Of a stretch of DNA of 64,000 nucleotides, positions 40,335 through 49,332 are shown in pieces. The stretch comes from Aliiglaciecola sp. M165 (GTDB lineage: Bacteria; Pseudomonadota; Gammaproteobacteria; Enterobacterales; Alteromonadaceae), in contig NZ_VKKH01000001.1 in assembly GCF_007197995.1 (NCBI RefSeq), positions 1 through 64,000 on the forward strand, read 5' to 3'. The translations under genes were made by a program, and so were the position numbers. Every line of letters begins with the position of its first letter. Within the stretch, counting starts at the first letter, position 1. The notes beneath the pieces are model-generated. The model saw only the letters and a program-made list of their open reading frames with translations. It was not told the DNA's origin and ran no database searches.

Positions 40335-42080
40335 ATGTCAGAAGTATCCGGCTCAATTAGCCTCATCAATTTATTACCCAAAGAAAAGCAACAGGCACCA
40401 ATGCGGTATGCAATCAAGCTACTTGATTCGGTTTTAGGCGTCAAAAAAATGGACCGCATGTACAAGCAACACAAAATGAGCGGTTTAGACAAGGAAGCCT
40501 TCGCCAAAAAACTACTAGATGTGATGAATATCCGTATCAACGGAGGCAAAACGTTACAGCAGGGCATTCCAACATCGGGGCCTATTGTGATTGCCAGCAA
40601 CCACCCATTTGGTGGCATTGAAGGCGTTATCTTATGCCTTTTGATAGGCCAAGTCAGACCCGATCTCAAGGTACTAGCCAATCAGGGGTTGAAACTCTTT
40701 CCAGAATTGAGTGATTATTTTATTTTTACTAACCCCTTGTCTGAGCGGGACCCTAAAAACACGCCTTCAATTCGCGCTAGCATTAAACATGTTAAACAAG
40801 GAGGGGCATTGCTCATCTTTCCAGCAGGCCGTGTTAGTTATTATCAAAAAGACAAAGGGCGAGTCAGCGAACACACTTGGAATCGAGTGATTGGGAAATT
40901 GGTAAGCATTACTGATGCGCGATATTTACCCATATTTGTAAGCGGTCAAAATTCTCCTTTATTTTATCGACTTGGCCGTATTTATTATCGTCTTCGTATG
41001 TTTATGCTTGCCAGAGAACTTCTTAACAAAACAGATTCGCAGATCACCGTTAGTTGCGGTTACCCTGTGAAGGCGTCGCATTTTAAAGATGAGAATACCG
41101 CGCAAATTGCCGCTCTTTGTCGAGTTCAAAGTTATTGCCAGGATCCCAGTTGGGATCGAGAATGGCCTGCTGATCCGGTTACCGATCTAAAACCACTAGC
41201 AGCAGAAACCCCTTGGGCAGAAATTGAAGCAGAGCTGAACGAATTACCTCAAGGCCAAAGGTTGCTCGACCACAAAGCATTCAGCGTTTTTTATGGCTAT
41301 CAACATCAGCTTCCAAAGACCGTTTACGAAATTGCCAGACTCCGTGAAAAGGTATTTCGTGAGCACAATGAAGGTAGTGGTGAACCAATCGATACGGATC
41401 ATTTTGATGCCAGCTACACTCAACTGTTTGTCGTCAACAACGAACAACAGAAAATCATCGGTGCCTATCGAATGGGACGTACAGATGAATTATTGAAAGA
41501 TGGGGATACTTCCAAACTGTATTTGTCGAGGATGTTTGATTTCAAACCCACATTCGTTAATCAACAATCTGCCTGTTTAGAAATGGGACGCTCGTTCTTA
41601 ATCCCTGAGTACCAAAAAAGTTTTCAAGGGTTGTTTTTGTTGTGGAGAGGAATTGGTGCCTTTGTGTGTAAGTTTCCACAATACAAGACACTTTACGGAA
41701 CAGTGTCATTGAGTAAGCTATACAGCAATCGTGGTGTGGCGATGATTAAGCAAGCCTTAGTAACACCTACCGAGGACGTAAAACCCTTCAACGAGTACGA
41801 TTTTGAATTGCCAGTTGAGCTACTGGATTACAGCCGACAACACGATTTAGCTGATAACTTGTCTGCGCTTTTGGCTTGCATCGAACATGATGGTAAGGAT
41901 ATTCCAATATTGGCTAAGCATTATCAAAAGCTCGGTGCAAAATTCCACTGTCTGGGCATTGATAAACACTTCAACGATACCCCTGGCCTTTTGCTGAGTG
42001 TTGACTTACCTAATGCGCCGGAGAAACTACTGAAACTGTACCTTGGTGATTCTTGGCAGGATTATAAGACAGCTCAATAG
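40335..42080 (+). CDS. olsF: Bifunctional acyltransferase, probable ornithine-lipid synthase
   Basis: 581 residues from the ATG at 40335 (a TTG 11 codons upstream is also open). The N-terminal half resembles 1-acylglycerol-3-phosphate acyltransferases: SNHPFGGIEG (His90) and FPAGR (162-166). The C-terminal half is a GNAT-like OlsB/hemolysin acyltransferase domain (REKVFREHNEGSGEPIDTDHFD, CLEMGRSFLIPEYQ). This domain order matches OlsF enzymes, which make ornithine lipids from ornithine and acyl groups. The position usually Asp after the His motif is Glu (Glu96), a conservative change. Confidence 0.75.
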   Translation: MSEVSGSISLINLLPKEKQQAPMRYAIKLLDSVLGVKKMDRMYKQHKMSGLDKEAFAKKLLDVMNIRINGGKTLQQGIPTSGPIVIASNHPFGGIEGVILCLLIGQVRPDLKVLANQGLKLFPELSDYFIFTNPLSERDPKNTPSIRASIKHVKQGGALLIFPAGRVSYYQKDKGRVSEHTWNRVIGKLVSITDARYLPIFVSGQNSPLFYRLGRIYYRLRMFMLARELLNKTDSQITVSCGYPVKASHFKDENTAQIAALCRVQSYCQDPSWDREWPADPVTDLKPLAAETPWAEIEAELNELPQGQRLLDHKAFSVFYGYQHQLPKTVYEIARLREKVFREHNEGSGEPIDTDHFDASYTQLFVVNNEQQKIIGAYRMGRTDELLKDGDTSKLYLSRMFDFKPTFVNQQSACLEMGRSFLIPEYQKSFQGLFLLWRGIGAFVCKFPQYKTLYGTVSLSKLYSNRGVAMIKQALVTPTEDVKPFNEYDFELPVELLDYSRQHDLADNLSALLACIEHDGKDIPILAKHYQKLGAKFHCLGIDKHFNDTPGLLLSVDLPNAPEKLLKLYLGDSWQDYKTAQ

Positions 42081-42112
42081 TAAGGGAAGAAACACGCTAC
42101 AATGAAAGGCGA

Positions 42113-42676
42113 TTACGATTTTTTAGTGTAAGCACTAATTATCACAATGCGCTGGCCATTCACTTTACCTTCAATGTGCGCGGGATTGCTGCTTAATGCG
42201 ATCCCTCTGACTGCGGTGCCGCGTTTAGCCGTAAAATTCGCACCTTTTACATTTAAATCTTTAACTAAAGTAACCGTGTCACCAGTTTGCAGAGGCGTAC
42301 CATTGCAATCGAGGGTCGCTTCATCATTAATTTCCACTAGGCCCGCTTCGGCCCATTTTTGCATATCTTCGTCAAGATAAAGCATGTCCAAACTGTCTTG
42401 TGCCCAGGGTTCAGACATTAAACGTTTGAGGAGTCGCCAAGATACGATTTGCACCGCAGGTGTTGTACTCCACATTGCAGTATTTAGACAATGCCAATGG
42501 GTCGCATCTAATTCGTTTTCGTCGGTTAACTGTGCGTGGCAAGTTTTACAGACCAAAAGACATTTATCAGCATGGGCTTCTACCGGTGGGACCTCATAAA
42601 CACGCAACGATTCTTTACTGGAACACAGCTCACAAGATTCATTACTGCGAGAAAGTAGAGATTGCTCAATGGACAT
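42113..42676 (-). CDS. PhnA/YjdM family zinc-ribbon protein
   Basis: 187 residues. An N-terminal zinc ribbon with CELC (about 16-19) and CKTC (about 48-51), and a C-terminal PhnA/YjdM SH3-like domain (GTPLQTGDTVTLVKDLNVKG, then KRGTAVRGIAL and HIEGKVNGQRIVI). Despite the historic 'alkylphosphonate utilisation' name, E. coli YjdM is not required for that process and its function is unclear. Convergent with olsF. Confidence 0.88.
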   Translation of the reverse strand: MSIEQSLLSRSNESCELCSSKESLRVYEVPPVEAHADKCLLVCKTCHAQLTDENELDATHWHCLNTAMWSTTPAVQIVSWRLLKRLMSEPWAQDSLDMLYLDEDMQKWAEAGLVEINDEATLDCNGTPLQTGDTVTLVKDLNVKGANFTAKRGTAVRGIALSSNPAHIEGKVNGQRIVIISAYTKKS

Positions 42677-42772
42677 ATAAATTTACCGGCTGATTGGAAA
42701 TGCGCGGTTATTATCCATAAAATCCTTACGATTACTATGGTTTTATAGACTCAACTGCGCGTCCAGGTATGT

Positions 42773-43276
42773 TTAGGCTTGCTGGCGAATAAAGGTTGCG
42801 GTAGCGGGTGCGATACCAAAATACTCGGGTGTTGTTTTGCCTTGCAAAGACCGGATCACTGCAAGCAACGAAAAATGATGGATGGCATGGCTTGAAACAA
42901 ACACTAGCTCTCTGGCTAGTGTTGAAGGAACTTGTGCAAATTGAGTTTCAAAGATACAAGTTTCACTCATCACCTGTAGTGGGGCATCCATAGGCTGTGC
43001 ACAAATGTTTGAAAGCCAAGATTCGATCTCATCCCAAATAGCCATTGCCGATTTTGGACAGGATTCCACTTCGGAGAAGCGATTACGCTTGTTGTAGTCG
43101 ACCAACCCACTATCAAAGCCATGCATCAACGCTAAATAGTGATCCAATACGTGACGCATGTGCGCCCCTGCACTGCCTGAAAAATGTGGCGTAACGGTAG
43201 CGGTATATTCGTCTATATGGATATCACGTAGGAATTGTTTGGCTTGCTGCACAATTTCTAACTGACTATCGAGCAT
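42773..43276 (-). CDS. DinB-like four-helix protein
   Basis: 167 residues. A four-helix pattern with His-rich helix ends HMRHVLDHY (about 40-48) and SSHAIHHFSLL (about 128-139), which match the metal-site His of the DinB/YfiT-like superfamily. Members include metal-dependent thiol transferases and many unknowns. No specific function can be given. Confidence 0.6.
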   Translation of the reverse strand: MLDSQLEIVQQAKQFLRDIHIDEYTATVTPHFSGSAGAHMRHVLDHYLALMHGFDSGLVDYNKRNRFSEVESCPKSAMAIWDEIESWLSNICAQPMDAPLQVMSETCIFETQFAQVPSTLARELVFVSSHAIHHFSLLAVIRSLQGKTTPEYFGIAPATATFIRQQA

Positions 43277-43368
43277 GGCGATCCTTTTTATAAGCTTACT
43301 ATTGAGTGTTTGGTCCAGTTTAAGACCCTGTTAACACGCAATATATTTCACGCCAATCTATTACAGCA

Positions 43369-43884
43369 TTAAGGATGACTAACGTAAATTAATTCTTCAG
43401 TGGCAAAACCATTGGTCTTAGCTTTTTCCACCAATGCGTTTAATATTGCTTGAGGTAACTGCTTTTGTCTACTAAGTATCCAAAAGTAGTCTCTGTTTGG
43501 ACCTGTCACCAAAGCATATTGATAACCCTCTGAATCCAAATCAAAAATCACGTAGCTGACGTAAAAGGGACCGAAAAAAGAAACTTTCAAGTGACCTGTT
43601 TGGGGATCCCCGACAAAATAGGCCTTGCCGTCAGCTTGCTCCCATTCGTTTTCTTCTGCGTTGTAACCCCGATTAGTCACACTTACGCCACCGTCTTCAC
43701 GCATTTCATAGTGGGCAGTAACATGATCCAGTCCACGTTCAAATTTGTGATCCAATCTCGCGATTTCGTACCAGGTACCTAAATAACGATCCAGCTCAAA
43801 ATTGTCGACCGGTTTAATACCGTCAGGGATACTTGTGCAGGCTTGTAAAAGGATAAAGGCAGCGATGAAGAGTGCTTTTTTCAA
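43369..43884 (-). CDS. blc: Outer-membrane lipocalin Blc
   Basis: 171 residues with a lipoprotein signal (lipobox LQAC, Cys at residue 16). The lipocalin signature DRYLGTWYEIARLDHKFERGLD is near 32-53, followed by the beta-barrel repeats and the lipocalin motif TGPNRDYFWILSR. Binds lysophospholipids or fatty acids in other bacteria. It stands alone between small genes. Confidence 0.92.
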   Translation of the reverse strand: MKKALFIAAFILLQACTSIPDGIKPVDNFELDRYLGTWYEIARLDHKFERGLDHVTAHYEMREDGGVSVTNRGYNAEENEWEQADGKAYFVGDPQTGHLKVSFFGPFYVSYVIFDLDSEGYQYALVTGPNRDYFWILSRQKQLPQAILNALVEKAKTNGFATEELIYVSHP

Positions 43885-43951
43885 GGGAGATCTCTCATAC
43901 TTTTATGTTTAAACGTATAAATAGAAAATACGTATCACTTTGCGTATCTCA

Positions 43952-44587
43952 CTATTGCTCGCTAGGTTTCGCCGCAGGAACAATAGATTTAATTTGATCG
44001 ACCGGATATACATTGGCTTGTTTACTATCGGGATGATAAGTGAGTATAAAGTTTGTCGTCGATCCTAATAAGGTCACCGTTCGTAATTTGTTTGTTTCGA
44101 CTAACTCTAATATCACTTGCTTGCCTTTGCCACGTTTGACCTGTTTACTTTTCCAGTCGGCATATAAGGTCATAAAAATATACGAGTAGACAACAAACGT
44201 GCAAACAAAGATGAACATAACCGAGATACTTTTTTTAGGCGTGTATACAGCGGTCAAAATCAGTCTTCGTTTAAAGCTTTTTGGCTTTTCTCGCCAACGT
44301 CTTTGTGCGTCGTAAGATCGTCGAGTGATAAAATCTGTAAAGTAGGCCACCAACAAACCACCGCCAAACATTAGGATAGCCGCAGGTTCACTCACGCCGA
44401 TAATCATCAAATCAGACACATTCGCCAACTTGAGAATTTCGATGTTAAATTCTTCATAAAATCCCTGACTATACAAAATCCCGCAAAGTGTCAGCAGCAT
44501 GTATGCAATGGATAAGGTTGTCCCAGGATTTTGTTTGAAGTAATCGAGCAACAATAATAATTGGCTTTCTTTTTGGTACTCACTCAT
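43952..44587 (-). CDS. Hypothetical three-helix membrane protein
   Basis: 211 residues. Three hydrophobic segments (about 22-45, 60-82 and 115-140) separated by a basic loop (RRSYDAQRRWREKPKSFKRR), and a soluble C-terminal region (about 145-211). No family recognised. The next gene downstream (lipocalin) is 67 bp away. Confidence 0.55.
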   Translation of the reverse strand: MSEYQKESQLLLLLDYFKQNPGTTLSIAYMLLTLCGILYSQGFYEEFNIEILKLANVSDLMIIGVSEPAAILMFGGGLLVAYFTDFITRRSYDAQRRWREKPKSFKRRLILTAVYTPKKSISVMFIFVCTFVVYSYIFMTLYADWKSKQVKRGKGKQVILELVETNKLRTVTLLGSTTNFILTYHPDSKQANVYPVDQIKSIVPAAKPSEQ

Positions 44588-44736
44588 AGAAAACTACTTG
44601 GCCTGTTACATTGGTTAGCGGAGTTATTACTTTGACATAAACGACAATGAGAGGACAAATTAATTATTGAACCAGGAAATTTGATGACTCTATAGAAGGT
44701 GTCTTGGTGTGCCAAATACGATTCGGTTAGCTCAAA

Positions 44737-45237
44737 TCAATGACTAATTGGCTTTTTCGGTTGCTCTATCTGAGAGGTTTTGTGATTTTCCTCATTAACG
44801 CGGCGAAGTATGTTAAGCCTGTGAAGGTCGTTTTCAACATATTGCAAGCCAACAAATTGATAGGCTAGATGGCATTGTGAGTCCAAATAGTAACGATGCT
44901 CAATATTCGATGCAGAAGTCATCATAACTATTCCTTTAACCAGATTGAGTAATTTGCCATTACCGCTGGGAAGGAGGAGCGCTGTTTTGCTATTTGGCAG
45001 GTCGTTATTTCTGTCACTTATAGATTTTGTGAATGCACTGAGATCGGAGAGCTCTCCAAGAATGTTGGTACATTGGGTTAGGTCGTAAAAACTGTTCATC
45101 CCTGGTCGAAACTGTGGATCTTGCAACAAGGTATGCAAATGCTTGAGCATATCGCTAAAAGCGATTTCTCCCTTTACCTTAGACATTACAACCGATTGTG
45201 CGGTATCAATATAGTAGCTAATCACTGTAATTTTCAA
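44737..45237 (-). CDS. Hypothetical protein, STAS/SpoIIAA-like fold possible
   Basis: 166 residues, soluble, no signal peptide. The pattern of strand-helix repeats (VVMSKVKGEIAFSDMLKHLHTLL, FRPGMNSFYDLTQCT) resembles STAS/SpoIIAA-like proteins, but this is a weak impression. No conserved catalytic motif seen. No functional context. Confidence 0.5.
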   Translation of the reverse strand: MKITVISYYIDTAQSVVMSKVKGEIAFSDMLKHLHTLLQDPQFRPGMNSFYDLTQCTNILGELSDLSAFTKSISDRNNDLPNSKTALLLPSGNGKLLNLVKGIVMMTSASNIEHRYYLDSQCHLAYQFVGLQYVENDLHRLNILRRVNEENHKTSQIEQPKKPISH

Positions 45238-45616
45238 ACCACTCTGTCTGTATTAATTATTGTAATCTGACAGAACATATAACTTTGAATATCTCGAATC
45301 GTGGTCCAACGTAACAAAAAATGATCAATTGCTACATTATCAATTAGTCTAATAGGAGGTATTCAGTCGTTATTACAGACTGTTTTCACTACTAATGACT
45401 GAACCAAAAGTTTTGAATAAAGTGAACTTATCCTTAATAATCCTCATTGAGTGTACTTCCAAAATCATCAGCAACTCGTGTTGGTACGCATCAAAAGACT
45501 GCTGCACCTCCCTTTAATGCAAGAACAAAGCGACAATGCAACGGGCGGAAACGGGCGACGTATTAACAAATGCAGATATCATAACGGGCCTTCTCGAGCC
45601 CCAGACAGGAGAATGG
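45238..45616. other. Intergenic region upstream of the symporter
   Basis: 379 bp without a supported gene. It contains the divergent control regions of the STAS-like gene and the symporter, an AGGAGGT-like sequence near 45354 with no start codon in range, and a weak inverted repeat TTCAGTC...GACTGAA. A 40-codon frame at 45395-45517 looks random and was not called. Confidence 0.4.
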
Positions 45617-47227
45617 ATGGCTTCTTCAATTGATCCAATTGATTGGTTGGTAATCGCTATATATCTTATTGCCTTGCTAGGTTTCGCGTACTATTTGTCT
45701 CGCGGTCAACATAATCGAGAAGACTATTATGTAGGCGGTAGGAAGATAGGTAGCTGGCCAATCGCGATTTCCATTCTTGCGACACAGTGTTCAACAAATA
45801 GCATCTTAGGTGCTCCGGCTTTTGTTGCCTTTGCCGCCGGCGGAGGCTTGCTTTGGCTGCAATATGAGTTAGCTGTTCCATTAGCCATGCTAGTCATTAT
45901 TTTGGTTTTAGTACCAGTATTTCGCGCTCTTAAATTAGTCTCTGTTTATGGGTTTCTCGAACAACGATTTGATCTGCGCACGCGGTTGCTGTTGAGCGGA
46001 CTTTTTCAATTCGTGCGCGCTTTTGCCACGGCGGTCACCGTTTATAGTATTGCGTTAGTTATTGAGCTAATCACCGGATTGAGTTTCTTCTGGTCTGTCG
46101 TGCTGCTTGGATTATTTACGGTAGTGTACGACGTAATGGGAGGTATCAAGGGCGTTATTTATAGTGATGTGGCGCAAATGATTATTTTGGTCGCGATGTT
46201 GCTTATTGTTTTTGTATCACTAGTGGCTGACGCTGGCGGTTTGAGTGCTATGTTGCAAACCGTGCCTAGTGAACGACTGCAAACATTGCGTTTTGATAAA
46301 CACGGGTTTGGCGATGGTCACACCTTTGCGTTTTGGCCAATGTTATTTGGTGGTCTGTTTCTTTATGTTTCTTATTACGGTTGTGATCAAAGTCAGGCTC
46401 AACGAGTGCTATCAAGCGACAGTCAACAAGGCAGTGTAAAAGCACTTTTCTACAATGGGTTATTGCGCTTTCCACTTGTTGCTTTGTATTGCTTTGTCGG
46501 TGTCGGAATTGCCGCTTATGCCATCAATAACAGCGAATTTGTTGGTTCATTGCCAGCCAACGGCGAACAAGCAAATTACAATCTCGCGGTTCCTGTCTAC
46601 ATGATCCAACAGTTGCCTGTTGGATTGGTAGGCATGGCTTTGGTAGCTCTTTTTGCTGCAGCAATGTCTTCATTAGATTCAGTTTTAAACTCGTTGAGTG
46701 CAACCACCATGGAAGATTTTGTTTTTCGGTTCAGACAAAAGAAGTGGTCACTAAAACGTGAATTGTGGGTTTCAAGGTTGATCACTGCGACTTGGGGACT
46801 GATCACCCTCACCATGGCATTCTTTGTTGGGGACATCGCGTCTACGGTACTCGAAGCGATTAACAAAATCGGTTCATTAGCTAACGGGCCCGTACTAGCG
46901 GTATTCATGCTCGGTGTGTTAACACGCATTGTCTCGGCCAATGCAGTGATCACTGGAATGTTAGCTGGCTTTTTATTCAATGCTTATTGCTGGATTGAAC
47001 TCCCCAACCTTTCGTGGCTCTGGTGGAATGTTACCGGATTCATAGTTACTGTAATCGTTGCACTTTTATTTACTTTGGCTCAAAGGACTACAAAGCAAGC
47101 TGCGGTTTCTACTTTAGCGCAGAAGGTAGATCTACAAAACAATGACAGTTATGTTTGGACAATCAGCCTCACATTACTGATATGGTTTGCCCTGATGTTT
47201 TCCGCGCTATTATACCAATCCACATAA
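45617..47227 (+). CDS. Sodium:solute symporter (SSS/SLC5 family)
   Basis: 536 residues from the ATG at 45617, preceded by AGGAG; the frame opens 27 codons earlier. Thirteen or so membrane helices. The N-terminal half has ISILATQCSTNSILGAPAF (helix 1 break), and GGIKGVIYSDVAQ and SMSSLDSVLNS-like segments follow, as in sugar-type SSS transporters. The substrate is unknown; the GH9 gene 0.3 kb downstream suggests a carbohydrate product. The last codons lie inside an inverted repeat that supplies the stop. Confidence 0.88.
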   Translation: MASSIDPIDWLVIAIYLIALLGFAYYLSRGQHNREDYYVGGRKIGSWPIAISILATQCSTNSILGAPAFVAFAAGGGLLWLQYELAVPLAMLVIILVLVPVFRALKLVSVYGFLEQRFDLRTRLLLSGLFQFVRAFATAVTVYSIALVIELITGLSFFWSVVLLGLFTVVYDVMGGIKGVIYSDVAQMIILVAMLLIVFVSLVADAGGLSAMLQTVPSERLQTLRFDKHGFGDGHTFAFWPMLFGGLFLYVSYYGCDQSQAQRVLSSDSQQGSVKALFYNGLLRFPLVALYCFVGVGIAAYAINNSEFVGSLPANGEQANYNLAVPVYMIQQLPVGLVGMALVALFAAAMSSLDSVLNSLSATTMEDFVFRFRQKKWSLKRELWVSRLITATWGLITLTMAFFVGDIASTVLEAINKIGSLANGPVLAVFMLGVLTRIVSANAVITGMLAGFLFNAYCWIELPNLSWLWWNVTGFIVTVIVALLFTLAQRTTKQAAVSTLAQKVDLQNNDSYVWTISLTLLIWFALMFSALLYQST

Positions 47228-47375
47228 AGAAGTGATCCGTCAGAATGCGCCCAGCGGTTTTTGAACAAAGCGTTGCTTGAACTTAAACGAGCCCCACTCT
47301 TCCTTCATTCAAGCGCCTTGATTACGCCCATTTACTTTCTCGCTGCCTGTTCACTTCTTTGTGTGGATTGGTATT
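47211..47375. mobile_element. MITE-like element with 25-bp terminal inverted repeats
   Basis: Left arm 47211-47235 and right arm 47351-47375 are inverted copies (23 of 25 positions match; the core TACCAATCCACA and AAAGAAGTGA are shared). The interior is 115 bp, has a smaller GCTTGAA...TTCAAGC repeat and no coding potential. The left arm overlaps the end of the symporter gene and supplies the stop codon TAA at 47225-47227. The size and symmetry fit a non-autonomous transposable element; other genomic copies cannot be checked here. Confidence 0.6.
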
Positions 47376-47443
47376 ACTTGCCTAGCAAGGAAATGCTGCA
47401 TCAAACACCCAAAACATATAGTTAACTCCCTTAAAATTAAAAC

Positions 47444-47457
47444 TGTAAGCGCTTACA
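47444..47457 (+). promoter_or_regulatory. LacI-family operator-like palindrome before GH9
   Basis: A perfect 14-bp palindrome TGTAAGCGCTTACA with the central CG typical of LacI-family operators. It lies 88 bp upstream of the GH9 start, between it and the inverted repeat. No lacI-type gene is in the window. Confidence 0.6.
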
Positions 47458-47545
47458 AAATATTTTTATTTATTGATAATCTTTGGGTATAGTGGCAATC
47501 AAGTGCTGGATTTTTGTCCATCAACGTCAATTAACGGTTGAAAAA

Positions 47546-49294
47546 ATGAAAATGATTAGACTCTGCTTGGTAATTTCTGCGATCTGTTTGGCTGCGTGTC
47601 AACAGAATCTGCAAACACAAAACGAACCTAAATTGTCTACTAAAGATCCTTTGGTACAACAGAGTACCAAAATCATGATGAACCAAGTAGGTTACGCTCC
47701 CAGTTCAACCAAAATTGCGTTAGTCACAAATGTTAATTCGACACATTTTGAGGTTATTGATATTACTCAAAATAAAAGCGTTTTAAAGAAGCGACTGGGA
47801 CCAAGCAAGCTTTGGCAGGATTCAGGACTAGATGTGCAGATTGCGGATTTCAGTGAGTTAAATACATCGGGAACTTTTTTAATTAGAGTAGACGGTATTG
47901 ATGATTCAATCACGTTTGAGATCACATCCAATCCGTACAAACCAATACATGACGCTGCCCTAAAAGCTTATTATTTCAATCGAGCGAGTGCCGCATTACC
48001 CGTTGAATTCGCCGGTCCTTGGTCAAGGCAAGCTGCGCATCCAGATACAAATGTTAAGGTTCATACTTCTGCAGCCACACAACAAAGACCCGAAGGGTAT
48101 ATCATTTCCTCACCGAAAGGTTGGTATGACGCGGGAGACTACAACAAATATATTGTCAACAGTGGAATTTCAACCTATACGCTACTCAGCGCCTACGCTG
48201 ATTTTCCGGCGTTTTACCAACAACATTTCGGACAAATCCCAGAATCTTCCAACGACATACCCGATATACTTGATGAAATAAAATGGAACCTGGATTGGAT
48301 GTTAACCATGCAGGACCCAAATGACGGAGGCATTTATCACAAATTAACGACCTTACGCTTTGAAGGTAAAAAGATGCCCCACAATGCAAATGCTCAGCGC
48401 TATGTGGTTAAAAAAAGTACCAGTGCGGCATTAAATTTCGCGGCCGTCATGGCCTATGCCAGCAAAATATATAGCGACATTCCTCAATACACCGCGTTTT
48501 CCGAACAGGCAAAGTTTGCGGCAGTAGATGCCTGGAAATGGGCATTGCAAAACCCTGGGGTTACTTATAAGAATCCTGAAGATGTCAAAACAGGTCAATA
48601 TGATGATGAATTTCTAAACGATGAATTTAAATGGGCGGCCGCGGAGTTGTTTTTGCTCACTCAAGAAGAATCGTATCTGCGGCGTTTTGAACAAAGTAAA
48701 AGTCCGCTAAATGTCCCTAGCTGGTCAAACTCGTCGGCGCTTGCCCATATTTCTCTGCTTAATCACGGGAAAGATCAGCTGCCATCAGAGTTGTACCAGC
48801 AACTTAAAGTCGAATTTATAGCCTTTGCAGATACGATTGTTGAACAACACAAAGACTCACCGGCCCAAGTTGCTATGACGACTCCAGACTATGTTTGGGG
48901 CAGTAACGGGGTGGCGATGAACAAATCTATGGTGCTGTTACAAGCCGCTAAATATGTTAAAGATGCGACAGCATACAGAACCGCTGCTAGCGGATTATTG
49001 GATTACGTGCTTGGCCGTAATCCGACGGGATACAACTATGTCACTGGTTTTGGACATAAATCACCAATGGATATCCACCATCGTCAATCTTATGCTGACG
49101 ATGTGGTTGCTCCGATACCAGGTTTTGTCGCGGGAGGGCCACATTCCGGTAGGCAGGATGGATGTGAATATCCTTCGGCATTTCCAGCCGGAAACTATGC
49201 TGACACCTGGTGTAGTTATTCCACAAACGAAGTGACCATCAACTGGAATGCACCCTTTGTTTACGTTACTGCTGCCATAATTAATGCTGACTAA
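47546..49294 (+). CDS. Glycoside hydrolase family 9 lipoprotein
   Basis: 582 residues from the ATG at 47546 (the frame opens 21 codons earlier). Lipoprotein signal with lipobox LAAC. An N-terminal Ig-like CelD_N domain (about 30-125) is followed by a GH9 (alpha/alpha)6 barrel with GWYDAGDYNKYIVNSG (catalytic-base Asp region) and a C-terminal Y-x-D...E-x-T signature in YADTWCSYSTNEVTINWN containing the acid Glu. GH9 includes endoglucanases, cellobiohydrolases and beta-glucosidases. A lipid-anchored form, probably in the envelope, suggests action on short beta-glucans. Confidence 0.9.
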   Translation: MKMIRLCLVISAICLAACQQNLQTQNEPKLSTKDPLVQQSTKIMMNQVGYAPSSTKIALVTNVNSTHFEVIDITQNKSVLKKRLGPSKLWQDSGLDVQIADFSELNTSGTFLIRVDGIDDSITFEITSNPYKPIHDAALKAYYFNRASAALPVEFAGPWSRQAAHPDTNVKVHTSAATQQRPEGYIISSPKGWYDAGDYNKYIVNSGISTYTLLSAYADFPAFYQQHFGQIPESSNDIPDILDEIKWNLDWMLTMQDPNDGGIYHKLTTLRFEGKKMPHNANAQRYVVKKSTSAALNFAAVMAYASKIYSDIPQYTAFSEQAKFAAVDAWKWALQNPGVTYKNPEDVKTGQYDDEFLNDEFKWAAAELFLLTQEESYLRRFEQSKSPLNVPSWSNSSALAHISLLNHGKDQLPSELYQQLKVEFIAFADTIVEQHKDSPAQVAMTTPDYVWGSNGVAMNKSMVLLQAAKYVKDATAYRTAASGLLDYVLGRNPTGYNYVTGFGHKSPMDIHHRQSYADDVVAPIPGFVAGGPHSGRQDGCEYPSAFPAGNYADTWCSYSTNEVTINWNAPFVYVTAAIINAD

Positions 49295-49298
49295 TGAG

Positions 49299-49332
49299 TA
49301 ACCATCAGTCAGCACATTGTATGGTTATTTAA
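49299..49332 (+). terminator. Weak terminator between GH9 and the convergent gene
   Basis: A 7-bp stem (TAACCAT / ATGGTTA, 15-nt loop; arms 49299-49305 and 49321-49327) followed by TTTAATT. It overlaps the stop of the convergent gene. Low GC makes it a weak candidate. Confidence 0.35.

Noticed and set aside
45395-45517. 40-codon open frame upstream of the symporter
   Set aside because: No ribosome site at the proper distance, no family features, and Cys/Ser-rich random-looking composition.
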